From Patescibacteria group bacterium UBA918 (GTDB lineage Bacteria > Patescibacteriota > Minisyncoccia > Phycocordibacterales > UBA918): a stretch of 64,000 bases of DNA. Under the pieces are notes generated by a model that ran no database searches, was not told the origin of the DNA, and worked only from the letters and a program-made list of their open reading frames with translations. Positions 32,954-41,627 of the stretch are shown here, one piece after another (position 1 is the first letter of the stretch; every line of letters begins with the position of its first letter). A program made the translations under genes and the position numbers. The DNA lies in the NCBI GenBank assembly GCA_002293845.1, contig DBEA01000010.1, forward strand, positions 7,379-71,378, read 5' to 3'.

Positions 32954-34969
32954 CTAGATACCGATCAGCACCGGAATGACCATTGGGGTCTTGTTGGTGC
33001 GCTGCATCAAGAAGCCGGAGACGGTATTGGTCAGCTCGTCCTTGACGTAGTCGAGGTCCAAAGGATGCATGTTCTCAGTCTGCTTCTCCACTGTGCGCTT
33101 GATGAGGGTGCGCGCCTCGGACAATAACTGCTGGTTTTCGCGCAGATACACGAAACCACGAGAGATGATGTCGGGGGATTTGCGGAGTTTTCCGGTCTTG
33201 GTGTTCACTGTGGCAATGATGACGAACATGCCGTCCTCGGCCAAAGTCTGACGGTCGCGCAATACCACCTCTTGGCGGGTACCGACGGTGAAGCCGTCGA
33301 CCAACACCATTTCGGTCGGGGCCTTTTCCTTATGGACGATGAGTTCATCGCCGTTTCTGATGTCGATGATCGAGCCGTTGTCCGGGACGACGATATTCTC
33401 GCGCGGAAAGCCGTTTTGGATGGCGGCATACATGTGGCTCTTCAAGTGGTAGTGGTGTCCATGGACCGGGATCAAGAATTTAGGCTTGACGGCGTGATGC
33501 ACCCACACGAGTTCTCCGGCATTGCCGTGACCTGACGAGTGAACGGCGGTAGTGCGATAGTTGATGACACGGACGTTGCGGCGATAAATGTTGTCCTTGA
33601 GTTTCTGGACAGCGATCTCATTACCGGGAATCACGGAGGAGGACAGCACCACGGTGTCGCGCTCGGTCAAAGTGATGAACTTATGCTTGTCGGTGGCGAT
33701 GCGCATCAAAGCGGCGAATTCCTCGCCCTGCGCGCCGGTCGACAGAATGACGATGCGATCGGAAGGATAATCGCCCATATCGCCGGCGTTGATGAATATC
33801 TTATCGTCAACGTCGATAAGCTTGGCTAGGCGCGCGATATCGATGTTGGTCTTGATACTGCGTCCCTCCAGCACCACTTTTTTGCCGTATTTTTCGCACG
33901 ACTTAATGACGGCGGTTAGACGCTCGAATTGCGAGGCAAAGGTACCGATGATAAGGCGGCCGGTGGCGTCCTTTATGATCCTGTCGAGTGTCGCCAACAC
34001 TTCGCCCTCGGGCGCAGAGAAACCTTCACGATCGGCGTTCGTGGAATCGCAGATCAGAACCAGGTTGTTGTTCTGACCGACCTTTTCCCAATCAGCCTTT
34101 TCATCGGCCGCCACATCTCCGTTTTCGTGGGTGAGGCGGATGTCACCGGTTAAGACCACGTCGCCGTACTTGGTCTCGACCGATACGCCCATGGCGTCAG
34201 GAATCGAGTGGGTGACCGGGAAAGTTTTGATCTTGGTTTTACCGATGGTAAAAGAGTCGCCTTCTTTAATCACGTGGATATCTACTGGGTCGAGATGAGG
34301 AAACTCTTCCTGTCTCTTCTTGATCATTAGCGACGTGAGGTATTGGGTGTAGATCGGCGGATTGCCGATGCGTTCCATGACGAAAGGGATGCCGCCGATG
34401 TGGTCGAGGTGGCCGTGAGTGACGACCAAAGCGCGGATCTTGTGTTTGCGCTCCTCGACGTATTGAGTGTTCGGCAGTATGTAATTGATGCCCGGAGCGT
34501 TCGACTCTTCGGAAACGAATTGGAAACCGATGTCGAAGATAATAAGATCGTCCTTGGTCTCGACGACCGTCATGTTGCGGCCGATCTCTTCCACGCCCGA
34601 TATCGGGATGATGCGGACAGTGTCGTCGTCCATGATCTCCGGTAGTTTGGGCGCGCGTTCGTCGGTCACCGTGATGCGATGTTGCAATGCCGGGGCTTTA
34701 GTGGCGCGGCGCTTGTGAGCAAAGCGAGAGGGTCGTTTGCCATTGCCGCGAGAGCTGTCGCGTCCGGATCGTGGCGAAGAACCGGGCGATCTGGCTGGAG
34801 CGCCCGGTGCAGCGCCGTTGCCTGCGCCCGTAGGCGAAGCTGGCGATCGTCCGCCGCGCGCACCGGTGGTGCCGCTGAAGCGGCGGCCGCCGCGGCCACG
34901 AAAGCCGAAACTGCGTCGGCGGTTCCCGCCTCCTTGCGGTTTGTTGTTGGTATTGTTGGTGTCGTTCAT
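32954..34969 (-). CDS. rnj: Ribonuclease J with long RGG-rich N-terminus
   Basis: 671 residues. From about residue 108 it is a canonical metallo-beta-lactamase/beta-CASP RNase J: VVTHGHLDHIGGIPFVMERI (zinc site), LTGDIRLTHENGD, STGAQGEEFAALMRIA, SSGHGNAGELVWVHHAVKPKFLIPVHGHHYHL. The first ~100 residues are disordered and basic with many Arg-Gly and Pro-Ser stretches (GFRGRGGRRF), unlike typical RNase J, and probably bind RNA. It processes and degrades mRNA and matures rRNA. Last gene of the minus-strand group secG - binding protein - rnj. Confidence 0.95.
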   Translation of the reverse strand: MNDTNNTNNKPQGGGNRRRSFGFRGRGGRRFSGTTGARGGRSPASPTGAGNGAAPGAPARSPGSSPRSGRDSSRGNGKRPSRFAHKRRATKAPALQHRITVTDERAPKLPEIMDDDTVRIIPISGVEEIGRNMTVVETKDDLIIFDIGFQFVSEESNAPGINYILPNTQYVEERKHKIRALVVTHGHLDHIGGIPFVMERIGNPPIYTQYLTSLMIKKRQEEFPHLDPVDIHVIKEGDSFTIGKTKIKTFPVTHSIPDAMGVSVETKYGDVVLTGDIRLTHENGDVAADEKADWEKVGQNNNLVLICDSTNADREGFSAPEGEVLATLDRIIKDATGRLIIGTFASQFERLTAVIKSCEKYGKKVVLEGRSIKTNIDIARLAKLIDVDDKIFINAGDMGDYPSDRIVILSTGAQGEEFAALMRIATDKHKFITLTERDTVVLSSSVIPGNEIAVQKLKDNIYRRNVRVINYRTTAVHSSGHGNAGELVWVHHAVKPKFLIPVHGHHYHLKSHMYAAIQNGFPRENIVVPDNGSIIDIRNGDELIVHKEKAPTEMVLVDGFTVGTRQEVVLRDRQTLAEDGMFVIIATVNTKTGKLRKSPDIISRGFVYLRENQQLLSEARTLIKRTVEKQTENMHPLDLDYVKDELTNTVSGFLMQRTNKTPMVIPVLIGI

Positions 34970-34994
34970 TTTAGTTTTCTTAAAGGTGATAACT

Positions 34995-36716
34995 TCATTT
35001 CGTAAATATGGGCCAGACTCCGCTCTTGTACATGTACCACTCGGCGATGTTGCTCCAGCGTTCGCTCGGTCTTTGTATCTTTTCGAACTCGGCCGTCTTT
35101 ACCTCTTCGGCTACGGCGTATGAAAACGAGGGCGAGAAGAGGAAGATAGCCGGCATGTCGTGCTCCACTTCGTCCACGAACTGATCGATGAGTCTGTCGC
35201 GTTCGTCCGTCGAGGTGGCCACGCGCATTTTGGTGACCAAACTATCGACATTGATGTTGGCGTATAAAGAAACGTTGAGCCCTGGATCTTCGCGACTGGA
35301 CGAGTGCCAGAAAGGATACAGGTCGAGAGAACGTCCGACGTCCATACCGAATAGCAACGCCTGGTAATCTCTCGGTCTGATGATCGTTTGTACCAGATCG
35401 CTTTGCTCGTAGAATTCGAAAGAAACATCTGCACCCAGCGCGCGCCAGGTAGCAGTCAGGTTTTCCGCGGCCTTTTCGAACAAAGAGCCGTTGGCCGAAC
35501 GCACGGTGAATTTAAGAGGAGTTTCTTGGCCGTCGATGGTTTTTTTATAAACTCCATCCGGTCCTAAAGACCATCCGGCTGTTTCCAGTATCTCTCGTGC
35601 TCGTGTCAGCCTCTCTTCCGGAGCGAGTTCTTCCGGCTCCTCCTCGTTTAAGCCGGCCGGCAAAGGCGATAAATCCGGCTCGCCATAACCCCCGACAGCG
35701 GCCTCGATCAAGGTGCGGCGATCGAGGGCGGTCGACAAGGCTCGTCTGACGGATAAGTCGCGCAATACCGGGTTGCGATTTTGATTCAAGAAGATGGCGA
35801 AGATGCGCGGCAAGGTCTCAGAAACCAGGTAGTGGCGGTCGCTGTCGACGGCCGATAACGATTCCTCACTCAAGGCAGCGGTCGCCGTTATCTCATCGTT
35901 GTGTAAAGCATCGGCCACAGCCTGTTCGTTTTGATAGAAGCGTACGATTATCCTGTCGATATGAGGTTCAGGACCGTAGTTATCGGCGGCTCGGAGGTCG
36001 TATTCGGAGACCAATCCGGCCTCGTTTCTTTTTACCGCCTTGATGTAATAAGGACCACTGCCTACAGGTTCGATATTATGCTGGCTGAACGGCAATTCTT
36101 CCTCGGTGAGCGAACTCCAAATATGGCGCGGTAGAATGCCCACGGTGAGATTGTCCTTGAACGGCGTGTATGGATTTTCTAGAACGAGATTTAGTTCGTA
36201 TGGACCGATCACTTCGACCGTGACACCGCTCCAGTTGCCTCGGAGTGGCGACTTTAGTTCTGGATTTTGTATCAACCCGATAGTGAAAGCCACGTCGTCG
36301 GCCGTTACCGAAATGCCGTCGTGAAAACGAGCGTCCTGCCGCAAGATTATATTGTAGACTCGGCCGTCATCGGAGATGGTGAGAGACTCTGCGAGGTCGT
36401 TCTCGAGGTCACCCGCCGGAGTGAGTTTCATGAGTCCGCTATAAGTGAGCGCGACCAGGTCATGGTCGGCACGCGTGATCGCCAGGACCGGATTTATGAA
36501 TCGCGGACTGCCGACGACACCTTCGGTCAGGGTACCTCCCTCCACAGGCACTTCCACCAAAAATGAGCGTCCCCAAGAGTATATGAATAGGCTGAGGCTG
36601 ACCAAGAAAAGGGCCAGTAAGCTGAAAAACACAGCTCGGTCTGAAGCTTTCAACGAATCGATATAACCGAACAGACGATCAAAAGTTCCGAAACGCTTCG
36701 GAGGATGTGGGTTCAT
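34995..36716 (-). CDS. Peptide ABC-type substrate-binding protein (SBP_bac_5 family)
   Basis: 573 residues: cytoplasmic tail, one transmembrane anchor (about 28-50), then a family-5 extracellular solute-binding domain (GTLTEGVVGSPRFINPVLA, YSGLMKLTPAGDLENDLAESL, FHDGISVTADDVAFTI, SVRRALSTALDRRTLIEAAVGGYG). Family members feed oligopeptides to ABC importers, but no permease or ATPase gene lies nearby. The anchor replaces the usual lipobox. It sits between secG and rnj. Confidence 0.92.
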   Translation of the reverse strand: MNPHPPKRFGTFDRLFGYIDSLKASDRAVFFSLLALFLVSLSLFIYSWGRSFLVEVPVEGGTLTEGVVGSPRFINPVLAITRADHDLVALTYSGLMKLTPAGDLENDLAESLTISDDGRVYNIILRQDARFHDGISVTADDVAFTIGLIQNPELKSPLRGNWSGVTVEVIGPYELNLVLENPYTPFKDNLTVGILPRHIWSSLTEEELPFSQHNIEPVGSGPYYIKAVKRNEAGLVSEYDLRAADNYGPEPHIDRIIVRFYQNEQAVADALHNDEITATAALSEESLSAVDSDRHYLVSETLPRIFAIFLNQNRNPVLRDLSVRRALSTALDRRTLIEAAVGGYGEPDLSPLPAGLNEEEPEELAPEERLTRAREILETAGWSLGPDGVYKKTIDGQETPLKFTVRSANGSLFEKAAENLTATWRALGADVSFEFYEQSDLVQTIIRPRDYQALLFGMDVGRSLDLYPFWHSSSREDPGLNVSLYANINVDSLVTKMRVATSTDERDRLIDQFVDEVEHDMPAIFLFSPSFSYAVAEEVKTAEFEKIQRPSERWSNIAEWYMYKSGVWPIFTK

Positions 36717-36773
36717 GGGTATAGATGGTAATGGTAAGCCCTGGAATTCGACCGCGAGGTCGCGGCGTCTAGA

Positions 36774-37025
36774 CTAAGCGACGACGTTCAAGATGGCAGA
36801 GAGTACGAAAAGTATCGCCAACACGATGGAAAGACGAAATAGGAAAAGCTCACCGCCACGGCGCTTGTGAAAGGCCGCGCTGAAATTGTCACCTCCGAAG
36901 GCTCCGCCGAGACTCGATCCGCGCTGCTGGAGAAGGATGGCCGCTACCAGAAGGACGGAGAGAATTATCTGAATGTAAGGCAGGATCGGAACTACGACTG
37001 TTCGGACGAATTCCATGTCGGACAT
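36774..37025 (-). CDS. secG: Preprotein translocase subunit SecG
   Basis: About 84 residues with two transmembrane helices and the SecG signature LLVAAILLQQRGSSLGGAFGG between them, followed by KRRGGELFLFRLSIVLAILFVLSAIL. It assists SecYE protein export. Three in-frame ATGs (37037, 37025, 37016) are possible starts; 37025 gives MSDMEFVRTVV. Divergent from groES. Confidence 0.92.
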   Translation of the reverse strand: MSDMEFVRTVVVPILPYIQIILSVLLVAAILLQQRGSSLGGAFGGDNFSAAFHKRRGGELFLFRLSIVLAILFVLSAILNVVA

Positions 37026-37041
37026 AGAATAACACAAGCTC

Positions 37042-37070
37042 TTGAAAAGGCAAAGTATCGCTCTTATAAT
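37042..37070 (+). promoter_or_regulatory. groES-groL promoter
   Basis: TTGAAA (37042-37047), 17-base spacer, TATAAT (37065-37070). The ~50-base leader contains a small CGCCCT/AGGGCG hairpin. I see no CIRCE element (TTAGCACTC inverted repeat). Confidence 0.75.
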
Positions 37071-37126
37071 GGACGCGCCCTAAGAGAAGGGCGTTGTTAA
37101 CAAATAATTTCGGAGCTTTTTTATCT

Positions 37127-37435
37127 ATGTCAGAAATAAACCTGAAACCCCTCGCCGATCGCGTCGTGGTGCGTCCACTGACCGATGAAGAAGCGGGTAA
37201 CGTATCGAACTCGGGCATTATCATCCCGGACACCGCCAAGAAAGACAAACCGGAACAAGGAATCGTGGTCGCCGTCGGTGCCGGGAAGTGGGACGAGGAC
37301 GGAGAGAAGCGCATACCGCTCGAAGTCAAAGAAGGAGATAAAGTCATCTTTCGAACTTGGGGCGAGGCGACCAAATTGAACGACAAGGAGTATTGGATAC
37401 TTTCGGAAAGCGACATTTTAGCAGTTGTCAGTTGA
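37127..37435 (+). CDS. groS: Co-chaperonin GroES
   Basis: 102 residues with the GroES pattern: LKPLADRVVVRPLTDEEAG, mobile loop SNSGIIIPDTAKKDKPEQGIVVAVGAG, KEGDKVIFRTWG, and LSESDILAV. It caps GroEL during protein folding. The last three residues and the stop codon (VVS-stop) lie inside a heptad repeat array of the type found before groL, so the repeat has become part of the coding end. Confidence 0.97.
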   Translation: MSEINLKPLADRVVVRPLTDEEAGNVSNSGIIIPDTAKKDKPEQGIVVAVGAGKWDEDGEKRIPLEVKEGDKVIFRTWGEATKLNDKEYWILSESDILAVVS

Positions 37436-37530
37436 TAGTTTTTAGTTGTCAGTAACGCTTCGCGTTTATGATGACGGTCAAGCCGTCGCCGTCACTAAAA
37501 CCTATCATCTATAAACTAAAACCTAGATTT
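37423..37530 (+). repeat. Heptad repeat array pair between groES and groL
   Basis: Left: AGTTGTC, AGTTGAT, AGTTTTT, AGTTGTC (37423-37450), starting inside the groES coding end. Right: CTAAAAC, CTATCAT, CTATAAA, CTAAAAC, CTAGATT (37495-37529), one base before the groL ATG. A GACGG/CCGTC-type hairpin lies between. It replaces a Shine-Dalgarno site. Confidence 0.85.
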
Positions 37531-39174
37531 ATGGCCAAACAAGTGATTTTCGACGAAGAGGTGAAGAAGAAATTGAAAAAAGGCGTCGACACGGTCGCGA
37601 ACGCGGTCAAGGTCACGCTCGGCCCCCGCGGTCGTAACGTCATCCTGGATAAAGGCTACGGCGGACCGACGATAACGAACGATGGTGTTTCCATCGCCAA
37701 AGAGATCACCCTGAAGGACAAGTTCGAGAATATGGGAGCCGAGATCGTCAAAGAGGTGGCGACTAAGACCAACGAACTCGCTGGCGACGGTACCACCACC
37801 GCTACGGTACTCACTCAGGCATTGATCCACGAGGGCTTGCGACAGACTTCGATGGGACTCAACTCAATGGCCGTCCGTGCCGGTATGGAACATGCCGCTG
37901 TCGACGTGGTCGAGGCTTTGAAGGCGATGGCAACTAAGATCAAATCGGGAGACGAGATCAAACAGGTAGCGACCATTTCGGCCGAGAGCGCCGAAATCGG
38001 TGAGAAGATCGCTGAGACCATCGAAAAGGTAGGCAAAGACGGCGTGGTGACGGTCGAGGAAGGTCAGTCCTTCGGTATCGAAACCGAGTTCACTGAAGGC
38101 ATGGAGTTCGATAAGGGTTACGTGTCGCCATATATGGTGACCAACTCCGAACGCATGGAGGCAGAGCACAAAGACGCGCAGATTCTCATCACTGATCAGA
38201 AGGTGTCGTCAGTCAAAGCGATCTTGCCTCTCTTAGAAAAGGTGGCTCAGAGCGGTCGCAAAGAACTGGTCATTATCGCGGACGATATCGATGGTGAGGC
38301 TTTGACCACCTTCGTCATCAACAAGTTGAAAGGCGGGTTCTCCGTGCTGGGCATCAAAGCCCCGGGATTCGGCGATCGCAAAAAAGAAGTGCTTCAGGAC
38401 ATCGCCATCATGACCGGTGGACAGGTAGTGACCGAAGATCTCGGTATCAAACTCGAGAACGCCGAACTGTCGCACCTCGGCAAGGCGGAACGAGTCGTTT
38501 CCACCAAAGACGACACGATCATAGTCGGCGGCGGTGGCGATAAGAAGACGATCGACGACCGTGTGTCCGCGTTGCGCACTCAATTAGAAAACACCACTTC
38601 CAAGTACGATAAGGAGAAGCTCGAAGAGCGCATCGCCAAGCTCTCGGGCGGAGTGGCCGTTTTGCGAGTCGGTGCCGCTACCGAGACCGAGATGAAATAT
38701 TTGAAGCTCAAGATCGAGGACGCGGTAAATGCCACTAAGGCCGCCATCGAAGAGGGTATCGTGCCGGGCGGCGGCACCGCGCTCACTCGCGCCGCCGCCA
38801 AGGTGGAGAAAGAGATCCTTGGTAAGAAAGATCTCGGCCGCGAAGAGATGGTCGGTTACAACATCGTCCTCAAGGCTCTCGAAGTGCCGCTCAAGCAGAT
38901 CGCCGACAATACCGGCAAGATCGACGGTGCGGTCGTCGTCGATAAGGTGAAGAATTCGAACGGCAACGCCGGATTCGACGCTTATAAGGGCGAGTTCGTG
39001 GACGACATGATCAAGGCCGGCATCATCGACCCGGTCAAGGTCGAGCGAGCCGGTGTCCAACACGCCGTGTCCGCCGCCGCCATTCTCCTCACTTCCGAGG
39101 CGGCCATCGCCGATGAGCCTGAGGAATCGAAGCCGCAGATGCCGGATATGGGAGGTATGGGCGGAATGTACTAA
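37531..39174 (+). CDS. groL: Chaperonin GroEL
   Basis: 547 residues, full length. ATP-binding signature [36 protein letters not shown], apical domain with [44 protein letters not shown] segment, and the C-terminal GGMGGMY tail. It folds proteins with GroES. ATG 37531 gives the universal MAKQ-type N-terminus; it directly follows the heptad array. Confidence 0.99.
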   Translation: MAKQVIFDEEVKKKLKKGVDTVANAVKVTLGPRGRNVILDKGYGGPTITNDGVSIAKEITLKDKFENMGAEIVKEVATKTNELAGDGTTTATVLTQALIHEGLRQTSMGLNSMAVRAGMEHAAVDVVEALKAMATKIKSGDEIKQVATISAESAEIGEKIAETIEKVGKDGVVTVEEGQSFGIETEFTEGMEFDKGYVSPYMVTNSERMEAEHKDAQILITDQKVSSVKAILPLLEKVAQSGRKELVIIADDIDGEALTTFVINKLKGGFSVLGIKAPGFGDRKKEVLQDIAIMTGGQVVTEDLGIKLENAELSHLGKAERVVSTKDDTIIVGGGGDKKTIDDRVSALRTQLENTTSKYDKEKLEERIAKLSGGVAVLRVGAATETEMKYLKLKIEDAVNATKAAIEEGIVPGGGTALTRAAAKVEKEILGKKDLGREEMVGYNIVLKALEVPLKQIADNTGKIDGAVVVDKVKNSNGNAGFDAYKGEFVDDMIKAGIIDPVKVERAGVQHAVSAAAILLTSEAAIADEPEESKPQMPDMGGMGGMY

Positions 39175-39180
39175 AACTCC

Positions 39181-39287
39181 CAAAATGAGCGAATTTACAT
39201 TCGCTTCGGCCGGGCCGCTCGTCACCGTATATTAAATACGGCTCCATCGCGGCCCAACCTCCAGCGAACTCAACTTCATCTCATTTA
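39181..39287. repeat. Cruciform repeat family, copy A
   Basis: About 107 bp starting six bases after groL. Outer arms AAAATGAGCGAA... and ...CTCATTT pair imperfectly over about 38 bases; the core is TCACCGTAT-ATTAA-ATACGG. The core is the reverse complement of that in copies B and E (GAGCCGTAT...ATACGGTGA). Confidence 0.65.
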
Positions 39288-39312
39288 GAAAGTTTCAAAC
39301 ACCTACGACAAG

Positions 39313-39344
39313 AAAATCCGCGGGCCGAAGGCCCGCGGGTTTTC
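39313..39344 (+). terminator. Rho-independent terminator of groES-groL
   Basis: Stem of CCGCGGGCC with GGCCCGCGG, GAA triloop, flanked by AAAA and TTTTCC. Confidence 0.85.
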
Positions 39345-39370
39345 CGTATTAACTTTGTTATACTTCGGCT

Positions 39371-39808
39371 ATGAAAACACGTTTCCCGTACGTTTGCGCC
39401 GTCTTTTTGCTACTGATTGAAGACGGAAAGATATTGTTGCAGAGACGGTTTCAAACAGGTCATGAAGATGGCAATTATGGAGTGCCTTCTGGACACATGG
39501 ATGGTGGCGAAACTCCAAGAGAGGCTTGCGCCCGAGAGTGTGCCGAAGAAATTGGCATCAAAATCCGACCTGAAGATTTAACTATGGTTCATACAATGTA
39601 TCGATCTAGCGAGAACGAACGCGTTGATTTCTGTATGACCGCCAGTCGTTATGAAGGCGAGGTACAGAACATGGAAACACACAAATGTGACGACTTACAG
39701 TGGTTTCCGCTCGACGCATTGCCAGACAATACGATTGATTACGTACGTCAAGCGATTACGGCCTATCAGAAGGGCGTGACATATTCGGAATATAAACCAG
39801 CTGACTAG
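39371..39808 (+). CDS. NUDIX hydrolase
   Basis: 145 residues with a complete NUDIX box GHMDGGETPREACARECAEEIGI after the strand KILLQRRFQTGHEDGNYGVPS. It hydrolyses a nucleoside diphosphate linked to another moiety; the substrate is not readable. TATACT ends six bases before the ATG (leaderless). It is AT-richer than the flanking groL and ribosomal genes. Confidence 0.92.
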   Translation: MKTRFPYVCAVFLLLIEDGKILLQRRFQTGHEDGNYGVPSGHMDGGETPREACARECAEEIGIKIRPEDLTMVHTMYRSSENERVDFCMTASRYEGEVQNMETHKCDDLQWFPLDALPDNTIDYVRQAITAYQKGVTYSEYKPAD

Positions 39809-39824
39809 CTGAAAGGTGTGACGG

Positions 39825-39853
39825 TTGACATTTTCTCCCGTTTCCCGTAGTAT
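39825..39853 (+). promoter_or_regulatory. Promoter upstream of the ribosomal block
   Basis: TTGACA (39825-39830), 17-base spacer, TAGTAT (39848-39853). It would start a transcript at about 39860 that runs through a structured leader and cruciform copy B into rpsS. Confidence 0.7.
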
Positions 39854-39859
39854 GGCCCC

Positions 39860-39995
39860 GTTCCGAACTGTTGCCCGAAAGCCCCTGGCAGGGCCTTCGG
39901 CGCGGTACACTCTCTCGTCGGGAACCTGTGCGGGGTAGGCCGTTACCTTCTTCCACACAGGGTTCTGACAAAGACCCTATATAAGTCACCGCCTG
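39860..39995 (+). ncRNA. Structured leader (or separate RNA) of the ribosomal operon
   Basis: Noncoding. GTTCC near its start pairs with GGAAC about 55 bases later; inside, GCC-GAA pairs with TTC-GGC and GCCC with GGGC. A second stem pairs CCTGTG with CACAGG. No T-run follows, so it is more likely a long 5' leader of rpsS than an independent RNA. Ribosomal operon leaders often bind a ribosomal protein for autoregulation; which protein cannot be read from the sequence. Confidence 0.45.
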
Positions 39996-39998
39996 CAC

Positions 39999-40122
39999 CA
40001 ATTTTTGCGGATTTGGATGCAGAACGCGGCGGACGAGGAAAATATGGCGAGCCGTATACCCATACGGTGAGCCATATTTTACCGAAGTCTAACAAAGTTA
40101 TGTGCCAAATCCGCGTAAATTG
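39999..40122. repeat. Cruciform repeat family, copy B
   Basis: About 124 bp ending three bases before rpsS. Outer arms CAATTTTTGCGGATTTGG and CCAAATCCGCGTAAATTG; inner perfect hairpin AAAATATGGC with GCCATATTTT; core GCCGTAT-ACCC-ATACGG. Confidence 0.7.
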
Positions 40123-40124
40123 AT

Positions 40125-40469
40125 ATGTCACGATCTATATATAAAGGCCCATACGTAGACGAGCGCCTGCTCAAAAAGATCGCCGGCAAGAAGCCGGGAT
40201 CGGTCGGCGCCATCAAGACTTGGTCGCGCGACGCTATGATCTCTCCGGAAATGGTGGGATTCACCTTCGGCGTGCACAACGGAAAGACCCACGTCGAGGT
40301 CTTGGCCACCGAGGAAATGGTGGGCCATCGACTCGGAGAGTTCTCACCGACCACCAAGTTCCTCCGCCACGGAGGTAAGATGCAGAAGGAGATGGACGTG
40401 AAGAAGAAGGAGGCTGAGATCCAGGCCGCCAAAGCCGCCAAGGAACCGGCCGCTGCCGCTAAGAAGTAA
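40125..40469 (+). CDS. rpsS: Ribosomal protein S19
   Basis: 114 residues. Core S19 sequence SRSIYKGPYVDERLLKKI and TFGVHNGKTHVEVLATEEMVGHRLGEFSPT, plus a C-terminal Lys/Ala/Glu tail of about 25 residues not found in typical S19 (about 92 residues). It is the first gene of this block; rpsJ, rplC, rplD, rplW and rplB, which usually precede it, are absent. The stop overlaps the rplV start by one base. Confidence 0.97.
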   Translation: MSRSIYKGPYVDERLLKKIAGKKPGSVGAIKTWSRDAMISPEMVGFTFGVHNGKTHVEVLATEEMVGHRLGEFSPTTKFLRHGGKMQKEMDVKKKEAEIQAAKAAKEPAAAAKK

Positions 40470-40795
40470 TGGACACCATGAAAGCAATTCTCAAAAACTA
40501 TCGCCAATCTCCCCGCAAGGTTCGCTTGCTGGCCGACTTGGTGCGCGGCAAGAAAGTGACCGACGCCTTGCGTACGCTCAGTTTCGTCGATAAGCGCGCC
40601 TCGGGGCCTTTCATCAAGGTGATCAACTCCGCGGTCGCTAACGCCAAGACCACCGGTCGTGCAGTCGAGACTTTGAAGATCGCCAAGGTCGCGGTCGATA
40701 AGGGCATGACCTATACTCGTTTCATGCCTCGCGCCCGCGGTTCGGCCTCGCCGATCAATCGTCGCAGTTCGCACATCACGATCGAACTCAAGTAA
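40469..40795 (+). CDS. rplV: Ribosomal protein L22
   Basis: 108 residues: AILKNYRQSPRKVRLLADLVRGKKVTDAL and the C-terminal beta hairpin KGMTYTRFMPRARGSASPINRRSSHITIEL that reaches the exit tunnel. Start ATG 40469 overlaps the rpsS stop (TAATG); ATG 40478 is an alternative. Confidence 0.97.
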   Translation: MDTMKAILKNYRQSPRKVRLLADLVRGKKVTDALRTLSFVDKRASGPFIKVINSAVANAKTTGRAVETLKIAKVAVDKGMTYTRFMPRARGSASPINRRSSHITIELK

Positions 40796-40798
40796 TTT

Positions 40799-40832
40799 CT
40801 AAATCCTAGATTCTAGCTTCTAAATTCTAATT
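40799..40832 (+). repeat. Heptad repeat array before rpsC
   Basis: CTAAATC, CTAGATT, CTAGCTT, CTAAATT and CTAATT, in phase and ending at the base before ATG 40833. No mirrored left array and no Shine-Dalgarno site. Confidence 0.8.
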
Positions 40833-41603
40833 ATGACTCACGTCGCTCATCCATTCATACAACGCATCGGTGTCAACCGCGATTGGCGCAGTCGTTGGTT
40901 CGCTACCGATCCGAAGCGTTTTCGTGAATATCTGCGCACCGACGCGGCGATCCGCAAGTACCTCGGCAAGAAGCTCAAAGGTATGTCGGTAGACTTCGTG
41001 GAGATCGAGCGCGACAAGAAGACCATCCGAGTTATCATCAAGAGTTCTCGCCCCGGGTTGGTTATCGGTCGTTCCGGTGAAGGCGCGACCAAAATCAATA
41101 AGGAGATCGATCAGTTGCTTCGTACCTTGAAGCTGACCGAGAAGCCGGAGATCAAGATCGACATCGAGGAGATCCGCTCGCCGGAGCTATCTGCCGAAAT
41201 TACCGGTCAGATGGTCGCTGAAGGCCTGGAAAAGCGCATGCAGTTCCGTCGCGTCCTCAAGCAGACCATTGAGAAAGTGATGGCCAATCGCGACGTGAAG
41301 GGAGTGCGCATCATGATGTCTGGTCGCTTGGGCGGCGCTGATATGTCGCGTGTCGAGGAGCTCAAGAAGGGACGTATTCCTCTTCAGACTTTGCGCGCCG
41401 ACATCGACTTTGCTCGCGTGCGCGCCAACCTTCCTTACGGAGTGATCGGTATCAAGGTATGGATCTATCGTGGCGACATCTTCGAGGACCGCAAGGCCGG
41501 TCAGGCCGCGGCGCCAGCTCGTGATTCGCGTTCTACCGAGCGTGCCCCACGCGAATCTTCCGACCGACGTCCGCGCGCACCTCGTAGCGGTGCTAGAAGC
41601 TAG
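40833..41603 (+). CDS. rpsC: Ribosomal protein S3
   Basis: 256 residues with KH domain (VIIKSSRPGLVIGRSGEGATKINKEI) and C-terminal domain (GVRIMMSGRLGGADMSRVEELKKGRIPLQTLRADIDF). A basic disordered tail of about 35 residues follows (SRSTERAPRESSDRRPRAPR). The last residues (ARS-stop) are encoded within the heptad array that leads into rplP. Confidence 0.97.
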   Translation: MTHVAHPFIQRIGVNRDWRSRWFATDPKRFREYLRTDAAIRKYLGKKLKGMSVDFVEIERDKKTIRVIIKSSRPGLVIGRSGEGATKINKEIDQLLRTLKLTEKPEIKIDIEEIRSPELSAEITGQMVAEGLEKRMQFRRVLKQTIEKVMANRDVKGVRIMMSGRLGGADMSRVEELKKGRIPLQTLRADIDFARVRANLPYGVIGIKVWIYRGDIFEDRKAGQAAAPARDSRSTERAPRESSDRRPRAPRSGARS

Positions 41604-41627
41604 AACCATAAACTTAGAACCTAAATT
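41593..41627 (+). repeat. Heptad repeat array before rplP
   Basis: CTAGAAG, CTAGAAC, CATAAAC, TTAGAAC, CTAAATT: five in-phase heptads. The first begins inside the rpsC coding end and the last ends at the base before ATG 41628. Confidence 0.8.
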
